DNA of 21,291 nt, from positions 1 through 21,291 of IMG/VR virus record IMGVR_UViG_3300037189_017163; one strand, 5' to 3'. This stretch comes from a virus. The notes under the pieces were generated by a model. That model ran no database searches. It was not told where the DNA came from and saw only the letters and a program-made list of their open reading frames with translations. The position numbers and the translations under genes were made by a program. Below, piece after piece: positions 12,371 through 20,377 of this stretch (position 1 is the stretch's first letter; every line of letters begins with the position of its first letter).

Positions 12371-12832
12371 ATGCAGCAAGAAAGTATCGGCAACGAAGAA
12401 ATCTTCGTTACATCATCCACCCGCCTCGCCACGGCCTTGCTCTGTCTCGGGCATACTTTGCGCCGACCTCCCTGCACTCGTCAGCTGCGGCGTGACGGAG
12501 CGCAGATCGTAACCTTCTTGTTCAATCCGAACACCGAAGGAGCATTAGAGCCGTGCGGAAAAATGGCAGCACGGTGGGCGAAGATTGAGGAGCAAGATCC
12601 CGGCAGCACCAGCGAACAGGCGTTGCGCGATCGCCTCAAATGGCTGCGGGAGTTATCGACTGCGGATGATGTCGTGGCCTTTGCTTACGCTAATTCAGCG
12701 TGGCGGGACATCGCGCTTTCCATTGTGAAATCAACTCCGCGCATGGTGCAGATCGAAGCGGCGGGGGCGATTGCCTTTATCCGCGAAGACGCCACATCGC
12801 AAGATCACCGTAACCTATCGAAATATATATGA
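12371..12832 (+). CDS. Hypothetical tail-region protein, DUF5659-like N-terminus
   Basis: A 153-residue protein. Residues about 11-60 (IFVTSSTRLATALLCLGHTL, then RDGAQIVTFLFN) resemble, from memory, the DUF5659 pattern of a conserved Thr-Ser followed by a helix and a beta strand. The rest is helical and charged (MAARWAKIEEQD, LRDRLKWLREL). It lies between tail tube and tail assembly chaperone. The A-rich AAATTAAAA leader replaces a ribosome site, and the stop overlaps the next start as ATGA (12829-12832). The function is unknown; a tail chaperone partner is a position-based guess. Confidence 0.5.
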   Translation: MQQESIGNEEIFVTSSTRLATALLCLGHTLRRPPCTRQLRRDGAQIVTFLFNPNTEGALEPCGKMAARWAKIEEQDPGSTSEQALRDRLKWLRELSTADDVVAFAYANSAWRDIALSIVKSTPRMVQIEAAGAIAFIREDATSQDHRNLSKYI

Positions 12833-13320
12833 ACCAATTTGCTACCGACGAAGAAGCGACCGCCGCCGACTTGCCGCCCCGTGAAGAATTGCTGGCTACG
12901 GCCACGCTACAAGCGGGGCGCAAGCTCGGTTCCCTTACCATCCGTAAGATGACTGCCGAGACTCTTTCCTACCTGTTCCAAGTGGAGAACTTCTTTATTC
13001 GCGGACTCAAGGGAGATCGGGTCAGTCCGAACAATGCCAACGCCATCTGGTCGACCGCCGAGTATGTCTACATCCACGCGGGCGATCCGGATGAAGTTGC
13101 CGAGTGCATCTGGTTTCGCAGCGACTTCCGAGCCAACGTCCGCGCAATGCTGCAAGGGCCGCTTAACGATCACAAGATTTTGACCGCAGCCTTGCCGATT
13201 ATTGAAACCAGCGTTGCCGAATACTTTGCCGCGCAGAGCGAGGTGCAAGAGCAACCGGGGATGACCAAGCTTTCCAAGCCGGGAAAAGCGTCAGCCCGTC
13301 ATGGCAAGCGGCCTACCTAA
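12829..13320 (+). CDS. Tail assembly chaperone, G-type (zero frame)
   Basis: A 163-residue, mainly helical protein (LSYLFQVENFFIRGL, ANAIWSTAEYVYIHAG, NDHKILTAALPIIETSVAEYF) in the slot of lambda gpG, between tail tube and tape measure. The product binds the tape measure and keeps it soluble during tail assembly. Its last codons carry a canonical -1 slippery heptamer, GGGAAAA, in the correct phase, which makes a fused longer product (GT-type) with the overlapping -1 frame. The zero-frame tail beyond it is basic (KPGKASARHGKRPT), as in many G proteins. Confidence 0.8.
   Translation: MNQFATDEEATAADLPPREELLATATLQAGRKLGSLTIRKMTAETLSYLFQVENFFIRGLKGDRVSPNNANAIWSTAEYVYIHAGDPDEVAECIWFRSDFRANVRAMLQGPLNDHKILTAALPIIETSVAEYFAAQSEVQEQPGMTKLSKPGKASARHGKRPT
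13281..13287 (+). promoter_or_regulatory. -1 ribosomal frameshift site, G GGA AAA
   Basis: Zero-frame codons are CCG GGA AAA GCG, so the heptamer reads G GGA AAA, an exact X XXY YYZ slippery site, close to lambda's G GGA AAG. The -1 frame is then open from 13287 to the TAG at 13524-13526. The heptamer is 33 bases before the zero-frame stop. Confidence 0.88.
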
Positions 13321-13526
13321 CGCTGCTTGCAAGTGTGACGGGCTGGACCGCTGACTATATCTTGCGACAGCTTCCAGTTGCCCTCGGCCTACAGATGATC
13401 ATGTGGCACGATATTAGAGGGGGTCGGCGTATGAGGTGGTCACACGCAATGCAATCGCGCGGTCATGCAAGGGTGGACATCAGCGCAGAGATACAGACCG
13501 CTCTCGCAAACGCCCATGAAGATTAG
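13287..13526 (+). CDS. T domain of the GT tail chaperone, reached by -1 frameshift
   Basis: The 79 codons read after the -1 slip encode a helical domain: SPSWQAAYLTLLASVTGW, then YILRQLPVALGLQMIMWHD, and a C-terminal helix. The aromatic/Leu pattern with a conserved TGW and a small GLQ core resembles T domains of siphovirus GT proteins. The fused product would have about 232 residues. The GTG at 13335 in this frame could start a free product, but nothing supports it. In the family, the T domain recruits tail tube subunits to the tape measure, and the G:GT ratio set by slippage matters for tail assembly. Confidence 0.8.
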   Translation, partial: SVSPSWQAAYLTLLASVTGWTADYILRQLPVALGLQMIMWHDIRGGRRMRWSHAMQSRGHARVDISAEIQTALANAHED

Positions 13527-14385
13527 CGCAATGGTAGACACATCCGACTTGCGCGAAAGAATGCGAGTGTGGGGAGGATTGGTCGCTAAAGAAACTTCAG
13601 AGGGCTTGCGTCAGCACGCTCGGGTTGCCTGCGTGGAACTTTCCAACACAACGCAACCTTTCGGCAGAGAAAAGCACAACAAACTACCCGGAGAAAAAGC
13701 CGTCGAGGTTGATATTTCCAAAGTTTTTTATACGGCAACGCAAAACGGCGGCTTCGTAAATGCTGTGACGGATGCTGCCAGCAAGTCTTTTAACTTCCGC
13801 AAGAATAGCTCCCCGAACTTTGACGCGAGTGGAGCAACCGAAAAATTCCGCACTCGCCTAAATGGTTATGCGGCTTCGGGAAACTTCACTGCTCTGCGAA
13901 AAGTCGCAAAAGACTTTTTGTGGATGGGCGTAGTGGACTCTATCGACCCGCAGATACACCAAACGGCAAGGACACAGAGCCGAAAAAGGGTTAAGAAAAG
14001 AGCGGGAACAATGTCCTTGTTTCTCGGGCAAAAGTCTGAACTGCAGGCCTACGTGGCGAAACAACAGAAAAAGGTTGGCATGGCAAAGGCGGGATGGGCC
14101 GTGTGCGCGGAGAAGATCCCGTTGCAAAGGGCAAGCTCCGCAACTCGGGGAATCCCGCAATGGGTTACTCGCAACAAAAGCAGAGCTTCGGCAAGCAACA
14201 TCGTGGATCAGAGTGGCGACCCGGACAATCCAAAGGTCACGATGACCAACGCAATTCCTTGGACTTCAGAGTGTTTAACCGCCTCGCAGACACAAGCCGC
14301 CCTCAATATCGCCCGCAATAAGTTCGTCAAATACATGAACACACAGATCAAATACGAACTGAAAAAGCAGGCTGGCCTTAAGTAA
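13516..14385 (+). CDS. Putative minor tail protein (HK97 gp10-like N-terminus)
   Basis: A 289-residue basic protein starting at the ATG at 13516, 11 bases before the T-frame stop; the longer frame from 13465 is a shadow of T. The N-terminus (VDTSDLRERMRVWGGLVAKE, then LRQHARVACVELSNTTQPFG) resembles the opening of HK97 gp10-like tail-completion proteins. A Lys/Arg-rich stretch (QSRKRVKKRAG, about residues 150-160) and a helical end (YELKKQAGLK) follow. Gp10-like proteins usually precede the tail tube gene, so here the position is displaced. The family is tentative; a role in tail assembly is inferred from position only. Confidence 0.5.
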   Translation: MKISAMVDTSDLRERMRVWGGLVAKETSEGLRQHARVACVELSNTTQPFGREKHNKLPGEKAVEVDISKVFYTATQNGGFVNAVTDAASKSFNFRKNSSPNFDASGATEKFRTRLNGYAASGNFTALRKVAKDFLWMGVVDSIDPQIHQTARTQSRKRVKKRAGTMSLFLGQKSELQAYVAKQQKKVGMAKAGWAVCAEKIPLQRASSATRGIPQWVTRNKSRASASNIVDQSGDPDNPKVTMTNAIPWTSECLTASQTQAALNIARNKFVKYMNTQIKYELKKQAGLK

Positions 14386-14445
14386 AACGCTGCAAAATAG
14401 CCCTTTACTTTGTGCTGATTTTAAGAGAGGGTTAGGCAGATTCAA

Positions 14446-14865
14446 ATGACCTTCACGGCACAAACAGGCTACCGCCGCTCGCACCCTCGCGGGATTTGCC
14501 AAAATCACGATTTCTTGCTGGCCGTGACGCAGTTCGACTTTGACCTTTTTGACCCCGACTTCGTTGCCTATTTTGAGGGCCGCACAGGTATTCAGCTTCG
14601 CAGCACCGGAGGATACTTCACCCCGCGCAATCGCTCGGTTGAGGAGTGGGACGAGATGGTTGCTGATCTTTCAAGCGCGGAGGATGAAACTACCCGCATC
14701 TTGCGCGGAAAACTGCAAGATTGTTGGGAGCTTTACAATAAACCAGCGAGCGACCAAGAGCCCAAATTTGAGAGGGCCGTTTGTTTTCAGAACGTAAAGC
14801 GCGAGAGGCTAATGCTCGACGAGGTTATCACGGCAAGCCCCGGTTACGTCTGTCCCCCTTGGTAA
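14446..14865 (+). CDS. Hypothetical protein upstream of the tape measure
   Basis: A 139-residue protein. It is acidic and aromatic (TQFDFDLFDPDFVAYFEG), followed by a beta hairpin (IQLRSTGGYFTPRNRSVEEW) and helices. Two cysteines lie at about 94 and 109 and one near the C-terminus. I do not recognise it. It sits between a gp10-like gene and the tape measure, and the 60-base gap before it holds nothing I can name. No ribosome site is evident. Confidence 0.5.
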   Translation: MTFTAQTGYRRSHPRGICQNHDFLLAVTQFDFDLFDPDFVAYFEGRTGIQLRSTGGYFTPRNRSVEEWDEMVADLSSAEDETTRILRGKLQDCWELYNKPASDQEPKFERAVCFQNVKRERLMLDEVITASPGYVCPPW

Positions 14866-14875
14866 GTTGATACGA

Positions 14876-14900
14876 GGCCAATGGGTAAAACCCAATGGCC
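14876..14900 (+). promoter_or_regulatory. Near-perfect hairpin covering the tape measure start codon
   Basis: GGCCAATGGGT (14876-14886), loop AAA, ACCCAATGGCC (14890-14900): 10 of 11 pairs, with one A-A mismatch. The start codon of the tape measure (14895) lies inside the right arm. A second ATG (14881) in the left arm opens an 8-codon frame ending at 14907. The structure could make translation of the tape measure dependent on ribosomes from upstream. Confidence 0.6.
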
Positions 14901-17282
14901 GATGTAACAACAGTATTTGCCGCAAAGGACGAGTCTTTTGCAAAGACGGTCGACAAGCTGCAGGGTCGCCTTACTGGTTTCAGCGGAAATGTTGAGTCCT
15001 TCAACAGCAAGGTTGCAGGCATGGCCTCCTCCTTTGCCAAATTTGCGGGGCCGATTGCAGCAGTTGGTCTGGCCTTCTTGGGAGCAAAGTCCGCCGTGCA
15101 ATCTTTCATGCAAGCTATCAGCATGGCAGGACAGCTGAACGATCTTTCGTCAAGAACTGGTGAAACCGCAGGAAACTTGGCAATTTTGCAGAGAGCTTTC
15201 GATAATGCCGGAAGTTCTGGCGAAGCTGTTGGACCCGTTATCAACAAAATACAGAGGGCAATCGTTGAGGCCGATGCGGGAACGCAGAAATTTGTCGATG
15301 CGTTTTCGGCTTTAGGCATTTCAATGGAAGAATTCAAGGGCAAGAGTCCTACCGAACAGCTACAAGTCATTGCTCAAGCTTTGAGCAAGATTGAAGACCC
15401 CACGCTGCGAAGTGCGCTTGCTATTGATCTTCTTGGCAAGAGTGGCGGGGAGCTAATCCCTCTGCTCCGAGCGATGGGGATCGAACTTGATACTGCACGC
15501 AAGCAACTTGGAAGTTATCCCGAAGCTATTGACTTGGCGGCGAAAGCTTTGGACGACATCGGTGATAATTTCAATGCCATTTCCAAGAAAGGAATGGAGT
15601 TTGCTACAGGCTTGATGGTCGATCTTGCTCCTGCTTTGGCTGAAATCACAGCAAAAATTGCGGAGATTGATGCTGCCGGATTTGGCATGATGATTTCAGA
15701 ATATGTAATGAAGATGGTGCAAGGTGTCGATGGAGCTTTGCGCTTCAGCGAGGCCATTGATAACATCAAGCTTGCTATTGAAGCAATGGCTCAAGGTGAA
15801 ATGGGCAAGGGTCTTGAACTCATGTGGGTCACCATGAAGATCACTGCGCTTAATGCCATCAATGAAATTGTAAGAAACTTCATGGCAGGACTTCAGACCA
15901 TTGGAGATTTCATTGGAAAGATGTTTTCGCCATCGGGAGCATTGATATTGCTGATTCAAACTGCTTTCACTATTGGAGCAAATTATTTCAAGGAAGCTTT
16001 GTTTTCCGCAATGGCAGAGGTTGCATCCAACTTTGGTCCGTGGGGTGAAAAAATTGCCAAGACAATGGTCTATAAAGCGGAGACAGCGTCCTCTCAAATA
16101 AAGACACTGACTCAAGGTATTGGCGCGCAGATTGAGTTGGTAGGGGAGCAAGCGGCTGACGCTGGAGCGGCGATGCCGGATACCTTTGCTGCAAAGAAAG
16201 CTGCATTAGATCCGCTATTTAATTTGAAGGATGAGTTTGCCCAGCAGAAAGCACTGCAAGAACAAATCACCGCGAAGATTCAAGAGGCCGCTGGTCCTGC
16301 TGAACAGATGTCCGAGTCAGCTAAAGCCTTCTCGGCTGCTCTTACTGACTCTGTATCGAGCCTAACGCTCGGAATGAATTTATCCGGAGACATATTTACT
16401 AACCTTAATAATTCCCAGATAGCGGCTCAAAATGTCGGCAAGGCGTTTGAACTTGGGACGGGATCATCTGGTCAAATTGCTACGGATATAAATAGTGCTC
16501 TTGCGGATGCGGGACTTGCTGCGAACTTTCTTGGTGAAGGTTCTGATGCAACCAATGCCTTAGCCATCAACGGAAGCAGCTACGCTGTCAGCGCGGCCGC
16601 CGCCGCCGATAACATCAATCGAGCCAAGGTCGACGCAATGATTGTAGCAGATGCCTTCACTGGCATGAGCGATCGTATGCAACAGGGAGCATCATCAGTT
16701 GAGGCAAGCTTGGACAAGATGCGCGAGGCCCATCACTTCGGTCAGCAGACCAGTGAGGAAGTCTATAAAAAATTAACAGACGGCGGCATGGGAATAGTCG
16801 AGGCTCAAAAGACTGCGTCGGATTACATGAAGCAGCAATCAAATATGAGTGCTGACATGCAAAAGGCAGAATTGCAACAACGACTTGCTCAAGAAAAAAT
16901 GGATCGTGCAGAAAAACGAGCGCAAGACTTGGAGGCGCGGGGTTTAGACAAGTCCGCGAATGATGTCCGTATGCGAGCGCAAGAGGCGTTTACTAAAAAG
17001 ATGGAGGAGATCGCCCCCGGATTGGAGAAGGGTGTCGAAACAGCAAAGAAGATGCTGGAGGAATCGGGCAAAGAGACTGGAGAAAAATTGAAAGACGGAG
17101 CTAAAGAAGCAGGGAAGACATTAACAGAAGCGGGCAAGGACGTAGCTAAAGCTTTGAAGGATGTCATTTCGCCGGAAGGAAAAGACAAAGAGCAAAACTT
17201 TGCCGAGCAAATCTTCAACTTCTTCAAGAATGAATTCTTCATGGATTTCAAAACTCGTCTCCCGCAAAACGCATTGAGCTAA
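14895..17282 (+). CDS. Tail tape measure protein
   Basis: A 795-residue protein, the longest helical gene here, immediately after the chaperone/tail block. It has the usual mix: N-terminal helices (DESFAKTVDKLQGRL), hydrophobic segments at about 49-70 (FAKFAGPIAAVGLAFLGAKS) and 345-365 (ALILLIQTAFTI), then long Ala/Gln/Met-rich coiled coils. The C-terminal 80 residues are a Lys/Glu repeat. The protein sets tail length and is ejected into the host. By the common approximation of 0.15 nm per residue, the tail would be about 120 nm. The start codon is in a hairpin; the base composition turns more AT-rich from about 15,100 onward. Confidence 0.85.
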   Translation: MADVTTVFAAKDESFAKTVDKLQGRLTGFSGNVESFNSKVAGMASSFAKFAGPIAAVGLAFLGAKSAVQSFMQAISMAGQLNDLSSRTGETAGNLAILQRAFDNAGSSGEAVGPVINKIQRAIVEADAGTQKFVDAFSALGISMEEFKGKSPTEQLQVIAQALSKIEDPTLRSALAIDLLGKSGGELIPLLRAMGIELDTARKQLGSYPEAIDLAAKALDDIGDNFNAISKKGMEFATGLMVDLAPALAEITAKIAEIDAAGFGMMISEYVMKMVQGVDGALRFSEAIDNIKLAIEAMAQGEMGKGLELMWVTMKITALNAINEIVRNFMAGLQTIGDFIGKMFSPSGALILLIQTAFTIGANYFKEALFSAMAEVASNFGPWGEKIAKTMVYKAETASSQIKTLTQGIGAQIELVGEQAADAGAAMPDTFAAKKAALDPLFNLKDEFAQQKALQEQITAKIQEAAGPAEQMSESAKAFSAALTDSVSSLTLGMNLSGDIFTNLNNSQIAAQNVGKAFELGTGSSGQIATDINSALADAGLAANFLGEGSDATNALAINGSSYAVSAAAAADNINRAKVDAMIVADAFTGMSDRMQQGASSVEASLDKMREAHHFGQQTSEEVYKKLTDGGMGIVEAQKTASDYMKQQSNMSADMQKAELQQRLAQEKMDRAEKRAQDLEARGLDKSANDVRMRAQEAFTKKMEEIAPGLEKGVETAKKMLEESGKETGEKLKDGAKEAGKTLTEAGKDVAKALKDVISPEGKDKEQNFAEQIFNFFKNEFFMDFKTRLPQNALS

Positions 17283-17287
17283 TCGTC

Positions 17288-18169
17288 ATGCCATCTCTCC
17301 TCCATCGCTCCGCTTTGATGCAGTCCCGCAAGGTCGCGCTGACTTCGCAGGATTTTGTCGAGCAGAGCAACGGTCTGGTGCAAGTATCTCTCGGCTATAC
17401 CGCCGCTGCCTCGGATGCAGCCAGCGTCTTGCCGCTGTTTCGAGTAGATAGTCAGCCTCCGATTACTCCAAGCATCATCGATTCCAATAGCTTGCAATCG
17501 CAGAAGCTTTACATGACGAACTTCAGCAGTTCGCAAGCCAATGGTCTTTTGCAGATCACGGCATCTTATGTCGGAGCAAGCCTAAACGCCCTACGCAAGC
17601 CTCTTATCTTTGACTCGGTGGAGCGGAGGAGTCTTACTATCACAGTTCCCTCATACCGAACCACTTCGGTATCCTTCAGCCTTACAGGGTTTGCAAATGT
17701 AGATACGCGCATCATCAGTGACTTCTATCGGATTGATTGTTACTTCCGGACTGAAGAACAACAAGTTGCCGTAGTTGCTAACGAAGTAATTGATTATACC
17801 GCGCCTCCTGTTGTCGCCACTAATGAACGTGCTGGCCTTTTGATGGGTGCAACATTTGCCTACAAGAATGTTGGAGCTACGTTTGATGCTGATCGCAATA
17901 GTGGAGTAGCTTTAGAAAGCGGAAGAACAGCGTTCAATCCGTGGGGAGACAAGAAGCTTCCGGGCTATGAGTTTCGTTCGCTTACTGCTCTGCAAATCTT
18001 GGAAGCGTTGGCAACTGCCTCAACATCCCTAACAAGATCGGGAATGAATATTATCAACAGCAGCAAACTTGAACATGTTACGCCTACCGTGAGACTGATT
18101 TCTAACATCTACGAACTGGAGTTTAATGCCGCAGTGTTGTATGGCAGATATGGCGCAACGATAGCATGA
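17288..18169 (+). CDS. Hypothetical distal tail protein, 293 aa
   Basis: A beta-rich protein directly after the tape measure, in the slot of a distal tail (Dit-like) or minor tail protein. I see an internal repeat: LTSQDFVEQSNGLVQVSL (about residues 18-35) and MTNFSSSQANGLLQITAS (about 76-93), both ending in a strand and a Y-rich turn. It has no transmembrane or cysteine pattern and no convincing family match. The start lies 5 bases after the tape measure stop, so translation is likely continuous. Its ATGA overlap with the next gene links the two. Confidence 0.5.
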   Translation: MPSLLHRSALMQSRKVALTSQDFVEQSNGLVQVSLGYTAAASDAASVLPLFRVDSQPPITPSIIDSNSLQSQKLYMTNFSSSQANGLLQITASYVGASLNALRKPLIFDSVERRSLTITVPSYRTTSVSFSLTGFANVDTRIISDFYRIDCYFRTEEQQVAVVANEVIDYTAPPVVATNERAGLLMGATFAYKNVGATFDADRNSGVALESGRTAFNPWGDKKLPGYEFRSLTALQILEALATASTSLTRSGMNIINSSKLEHVTPTVRLISNIYELEFNAAVLYGRYGATIA

Positions 18170-18480
18170 AGCCAGAACTTCATCTCTTTGAGAAGGATCT
18201 TAAAAACAAATCGCTTATCGGCAGCAATGCACCGCCACGGACGATTCGCGCCAAAGACCTTGACGAGAACAACAAGAAGCTAACTGTCTTGAAGGGCGAG
18301 GGTAATCCTCCGGCCTATCGCGTTAAGTATACAAAAGACGGGACCGTGCTGACGAATATTCAGAGCCTTCCCGAAAATGCTATCGCGAAGCAATTTTCTG
18401 TTTGCGAAAACGGAACACCAACAAGCTATTGGTTTGTCGTGTGGAACGAGGAGCCGGAGATTCCCGCCGCCGCAGAATAA
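18166..18480 (+). CDS. Hypothetical tail protein, 104 aa
   Basis: A small, mixed-charge protein (LHLFEKDLKNKSLIGSN, then KDLDENNKKLTVLKGEGNP, then SYWFVVWNEEPEIPAAAE). Strand-rich, with an acidic Pro/Ala tail. I do not recognise it. It is translationally coupled to the previous gene (ATGA at 18166-18169) and followed 3 bases later by the next gene, so it is part of a continuous distal tail operon. Confidence 0.5.
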   Translation: MKPELHLFEKDLKNKSLIGSNAPPRTIRAKDLDENNKKLTVLKGEGNPPAYRVKYTKDGTVLTNIQSLPENAIAKQFSVCENGTPTSYWFVVWNEEPEIPAAAE

Positions 18481-18483
18481 TTT

Positions 18484-19233
18484 ATGGCGGCATTTAATCA
18501 TTTGGGTTTGTTCCCGCGCTCGACGCCTTGTCCAAGGCAGGAAGATCCCATTAATGATGGTCTTGTCACAGACATTTGGATTGCAAGCAGTCCTGCATTT
18601 CTGTATGCGTGCGCTCATTATTGGAGAGTAAAAACGTGGCGAGTGATCGTAGACGCCACATTTAAAGAACGCAATGAAGACACAGTTTTTAGCACTTCAA
18701 CTTCAGACCTTATATCACAAGGAATTGAGCGACTTTATTATACATATCCAAGTCCTCCAGAAGAGGATGACTCATTTGGCACAACACCATCTTCAGAATC
18801 CGAACTTATTTGCGGTGCGGACGTCGACCATAGTCTGTTTCGATATCAGGAAGTAGGGAGTGGGGCAACTGAAACCTTTATATCTTATGCATACGATTAT
18901 AATTCTGGAGCTAGGCCAGCCATCTTTCGCCTCGACGGTTCTGGCAATGTTTCGGAAGTCAAAACGCCATTTTCTTTTTATGGCAATACTACCCGCTGGA
19001 ATTTTCGTGCATCTCCATTTGCTGAAAGCACTGGAACTTACGGAACCTTCACATATACGCTCTTGGGTCGGAATTTCACTACCCCCATTTACGCAAATAA
19101 CGACACAGGTGGAGGAAGTTTGAGCATTTCAGCATCTATTGTTCCTGAAGAATATTGGCCCTACGATCCCGGTGACGGCGAAGGACCGATATACGACAGC
19201 GCAACCGGAGCGCAGTTGAGGCCGTTCCCGTAG
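18484..19233 (+). CDS. Hypothetical tail protein, 249 aa
   Basis: A Ser/Thr/Tyr-rich beta protein with aromatic clusters (CAHYWRVKTWRVIVDATF, then ERLYYTYPSPPEEDDSFG, then FSFYGNTTRWNFRASPFA) and a Pro/Gly/Asp-rich end (PYDPGDGEGPIYDS). Such composition is common in receptor-binding or tail-tip proteins, though nothing identifies it. The base composition is visibly more AT-rich than in the head genes, which may mean a separate origin. The start is the ATG 3 bases after the previous stop, with no ribosome site. Confidence 0.5.
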   Translation: MAAFNHLGLFPRSTPCPRQEDPINDGLVTDIWIASSPAFLYACAHYWRVKTWRVIVDATFKERNEDTVFSTSTSDLISQGIERLYYTYPSPPEEDDSFGTTPSSESELICGADVDHSLFRYQEVGSGATETFISYAYDYNSGARPAIFRLDGSGNVSEVKTPFSFYGNTTRWNFRASPFAESTGTYGTFTYTLLGRNFTTPIYANNDTGGGSLSISASIVPEEYWPYDPGDGEGPIYDSATGAQLRPFP

Positions 19234-19242
19234 CCAATCCCT

Positions 19243-19248
19243 TTGACA
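19243..19248 (+). promoter_or_regulatory. TTGACA start-associated element (tail gene at 19265)
   Basis: TTGACAC with 16 bases to the ATG at 19265, in a gap of 31 bases between genes. A TATATC lies much further downstream (inside the gene). Confidence 0.45.
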
Positions 19249-19264
19249 CGCCGCAAGCCACAGG

Positions 19265-20374
19265 ATGGCGCGCAGTTTATATCTCGATGTCGAGTCGGCC
19301 CGTTTCATAAGCGGGTTTAATAGTAGCATTCCGGCTTCGCTGGAGTCGTTTTTCCAAGGCGATAACGCGGCATACGAGTTGTATTTCGTGCAGCGGAATA
19401 CCGCCGAGAATCCCGCGACCCTCTACGAGCCAGTCGACTATTCGGCGCGGACGGTCAAGCTGGCAATCGGCGCGGCCCCTCCCTCTACCGCCACGGCTTA
19501 TGTAGCGCAGAATACATGGGCGAACTTGGGCAGCACAGTCACGGCCACAGTGACCAGAACTGTGACCGGGAGTGCGACAACGAACGAGCAGCAGCTTCTT
19601 ACTCTATCCCCTGCGGCATGGTCGGGCAGCTTTGCTCTGACGATTCCAGCACGTTCCATATCGGTGAGCAGCGTCACCGGAGGCTTGTTTACGACGAGCG
19701 GCAATCACGGGCTGGCAACCTACGAGCCTTTTGTCCTCACCGGATTCACTACGCCGACAGGATTCACAAACGGCCAGACCCTATTCGTCGCCACGATCCT
19801 TTCCAGCACGACCTTCTTTGCCAACGCCACGCCTACCGCTACGGCGATCACGGCCTACACCGCAACCGGAAGCGGCACGCTCTCCACTGTCCTTGCCTCC
19901 ACTCCGTTGATCGACGCACGGGCATCGGGTCCGCAAATGCGCGAAACGCTGGAAGGTGTCACCAGCATTGGCATCGGCAACGTCTCCGTTGTCGCGGCTC
20001 CGGGCAGCACTTACCGGATCGCCTTCACTGGTGAGAAATCTGTTACGCAGCTTGCGCTCGCCACGGTAGCAGGAACATCGCTCGTTCCGGTCTATGGCAA
20101 ATCGGCCACGCTGAACTTCGCCACGAACGAACTCAATGCCGCCATCTCCGGATCGGCCTCGCTATCTGCCGTGCTGGAAGTGGAGACAACAGACGGCGCG
20201 ACGATTGAAACCAGTTGCCAAGTCGCGGTTACGTTGACCAACGACATCATCGCAGCGGGATCGCTCACACCAGTTACGGCAGGGATCACATCCTTCACCC
20301 TGCTCGATCCCACCTCTGCCGCATGGGTCATTTCCATCGACGCAGACGGAATCCTAACTGCTACCAAAGCGTGA
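19265..20374 (+). CDS. Putative tail-tip or baseplate-like structural protein
   Basis: A 369-residue, low-charge protein rich in Ser, Thr, Ala and Gly, with long beta-strand runs (TVTATVTRTVTGSATT, TATAITAYTATGSGTLST, LEVETTDGATIETSCQV). The N-terminus (FFQGDNAAYELYFVQRNT, then YEPVDYSARTVKLAIGA) resembles baseplate upper or tail-tip subunits that hold receptor-binding proteins. Ig-like folding is possible for the middle. The composition returns to GC-rich here. It starts 16 bases after a TTGACAC element and precedes a fibre gene, which supports a tail-tip role. Confidence 0.5.
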   Translation: MARSLYLDVESARFISGFNSSIPASLESFFQGDNAAYELYFVQRNTAENPATLYEPVDYSARTVKLAIGAAPPSTATAYVAQNTWANLGSTVTATVTRTVTGSATTNEQQLLTLSPAAWSGSFALTIPARSISVSSVTGGLFTTSGNHGLATYEPFVLTGFTTPTGFTNGQTLFVATILSSTTFFANATPTATAITAYTATGSGTLSTVLASTPLIDARASGPQMRETLEGVTSIGIGNVSVVAAPGSTYRIAFTGEKSVTQLALATVAGTSLVPVYGKSATLNFATNELNAAISGSASLSAVLEVETTDGATIETSCQVAVTLTNDIIAAGSLTPVTAGITSFTLLDPTSAAWVISIDADGILTATKA

Positions 20375-20377
20375 TTC

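Noticed and set aside
13465-13515. Longer start for the gp10-like gene
   Set aside because: The extra residues are Gln/Arg/Ser-rich shadow coding of the T frame; ATG 13516 gives a small overlap typical of this window.
13335-13526. Independent gene starting at GTG 13335
   Set aside because: The frame is explained by -1 frameshifting from the G-type gene at GGGAAAA. No ribosome site precedes the GTG, and the domain begins before it.
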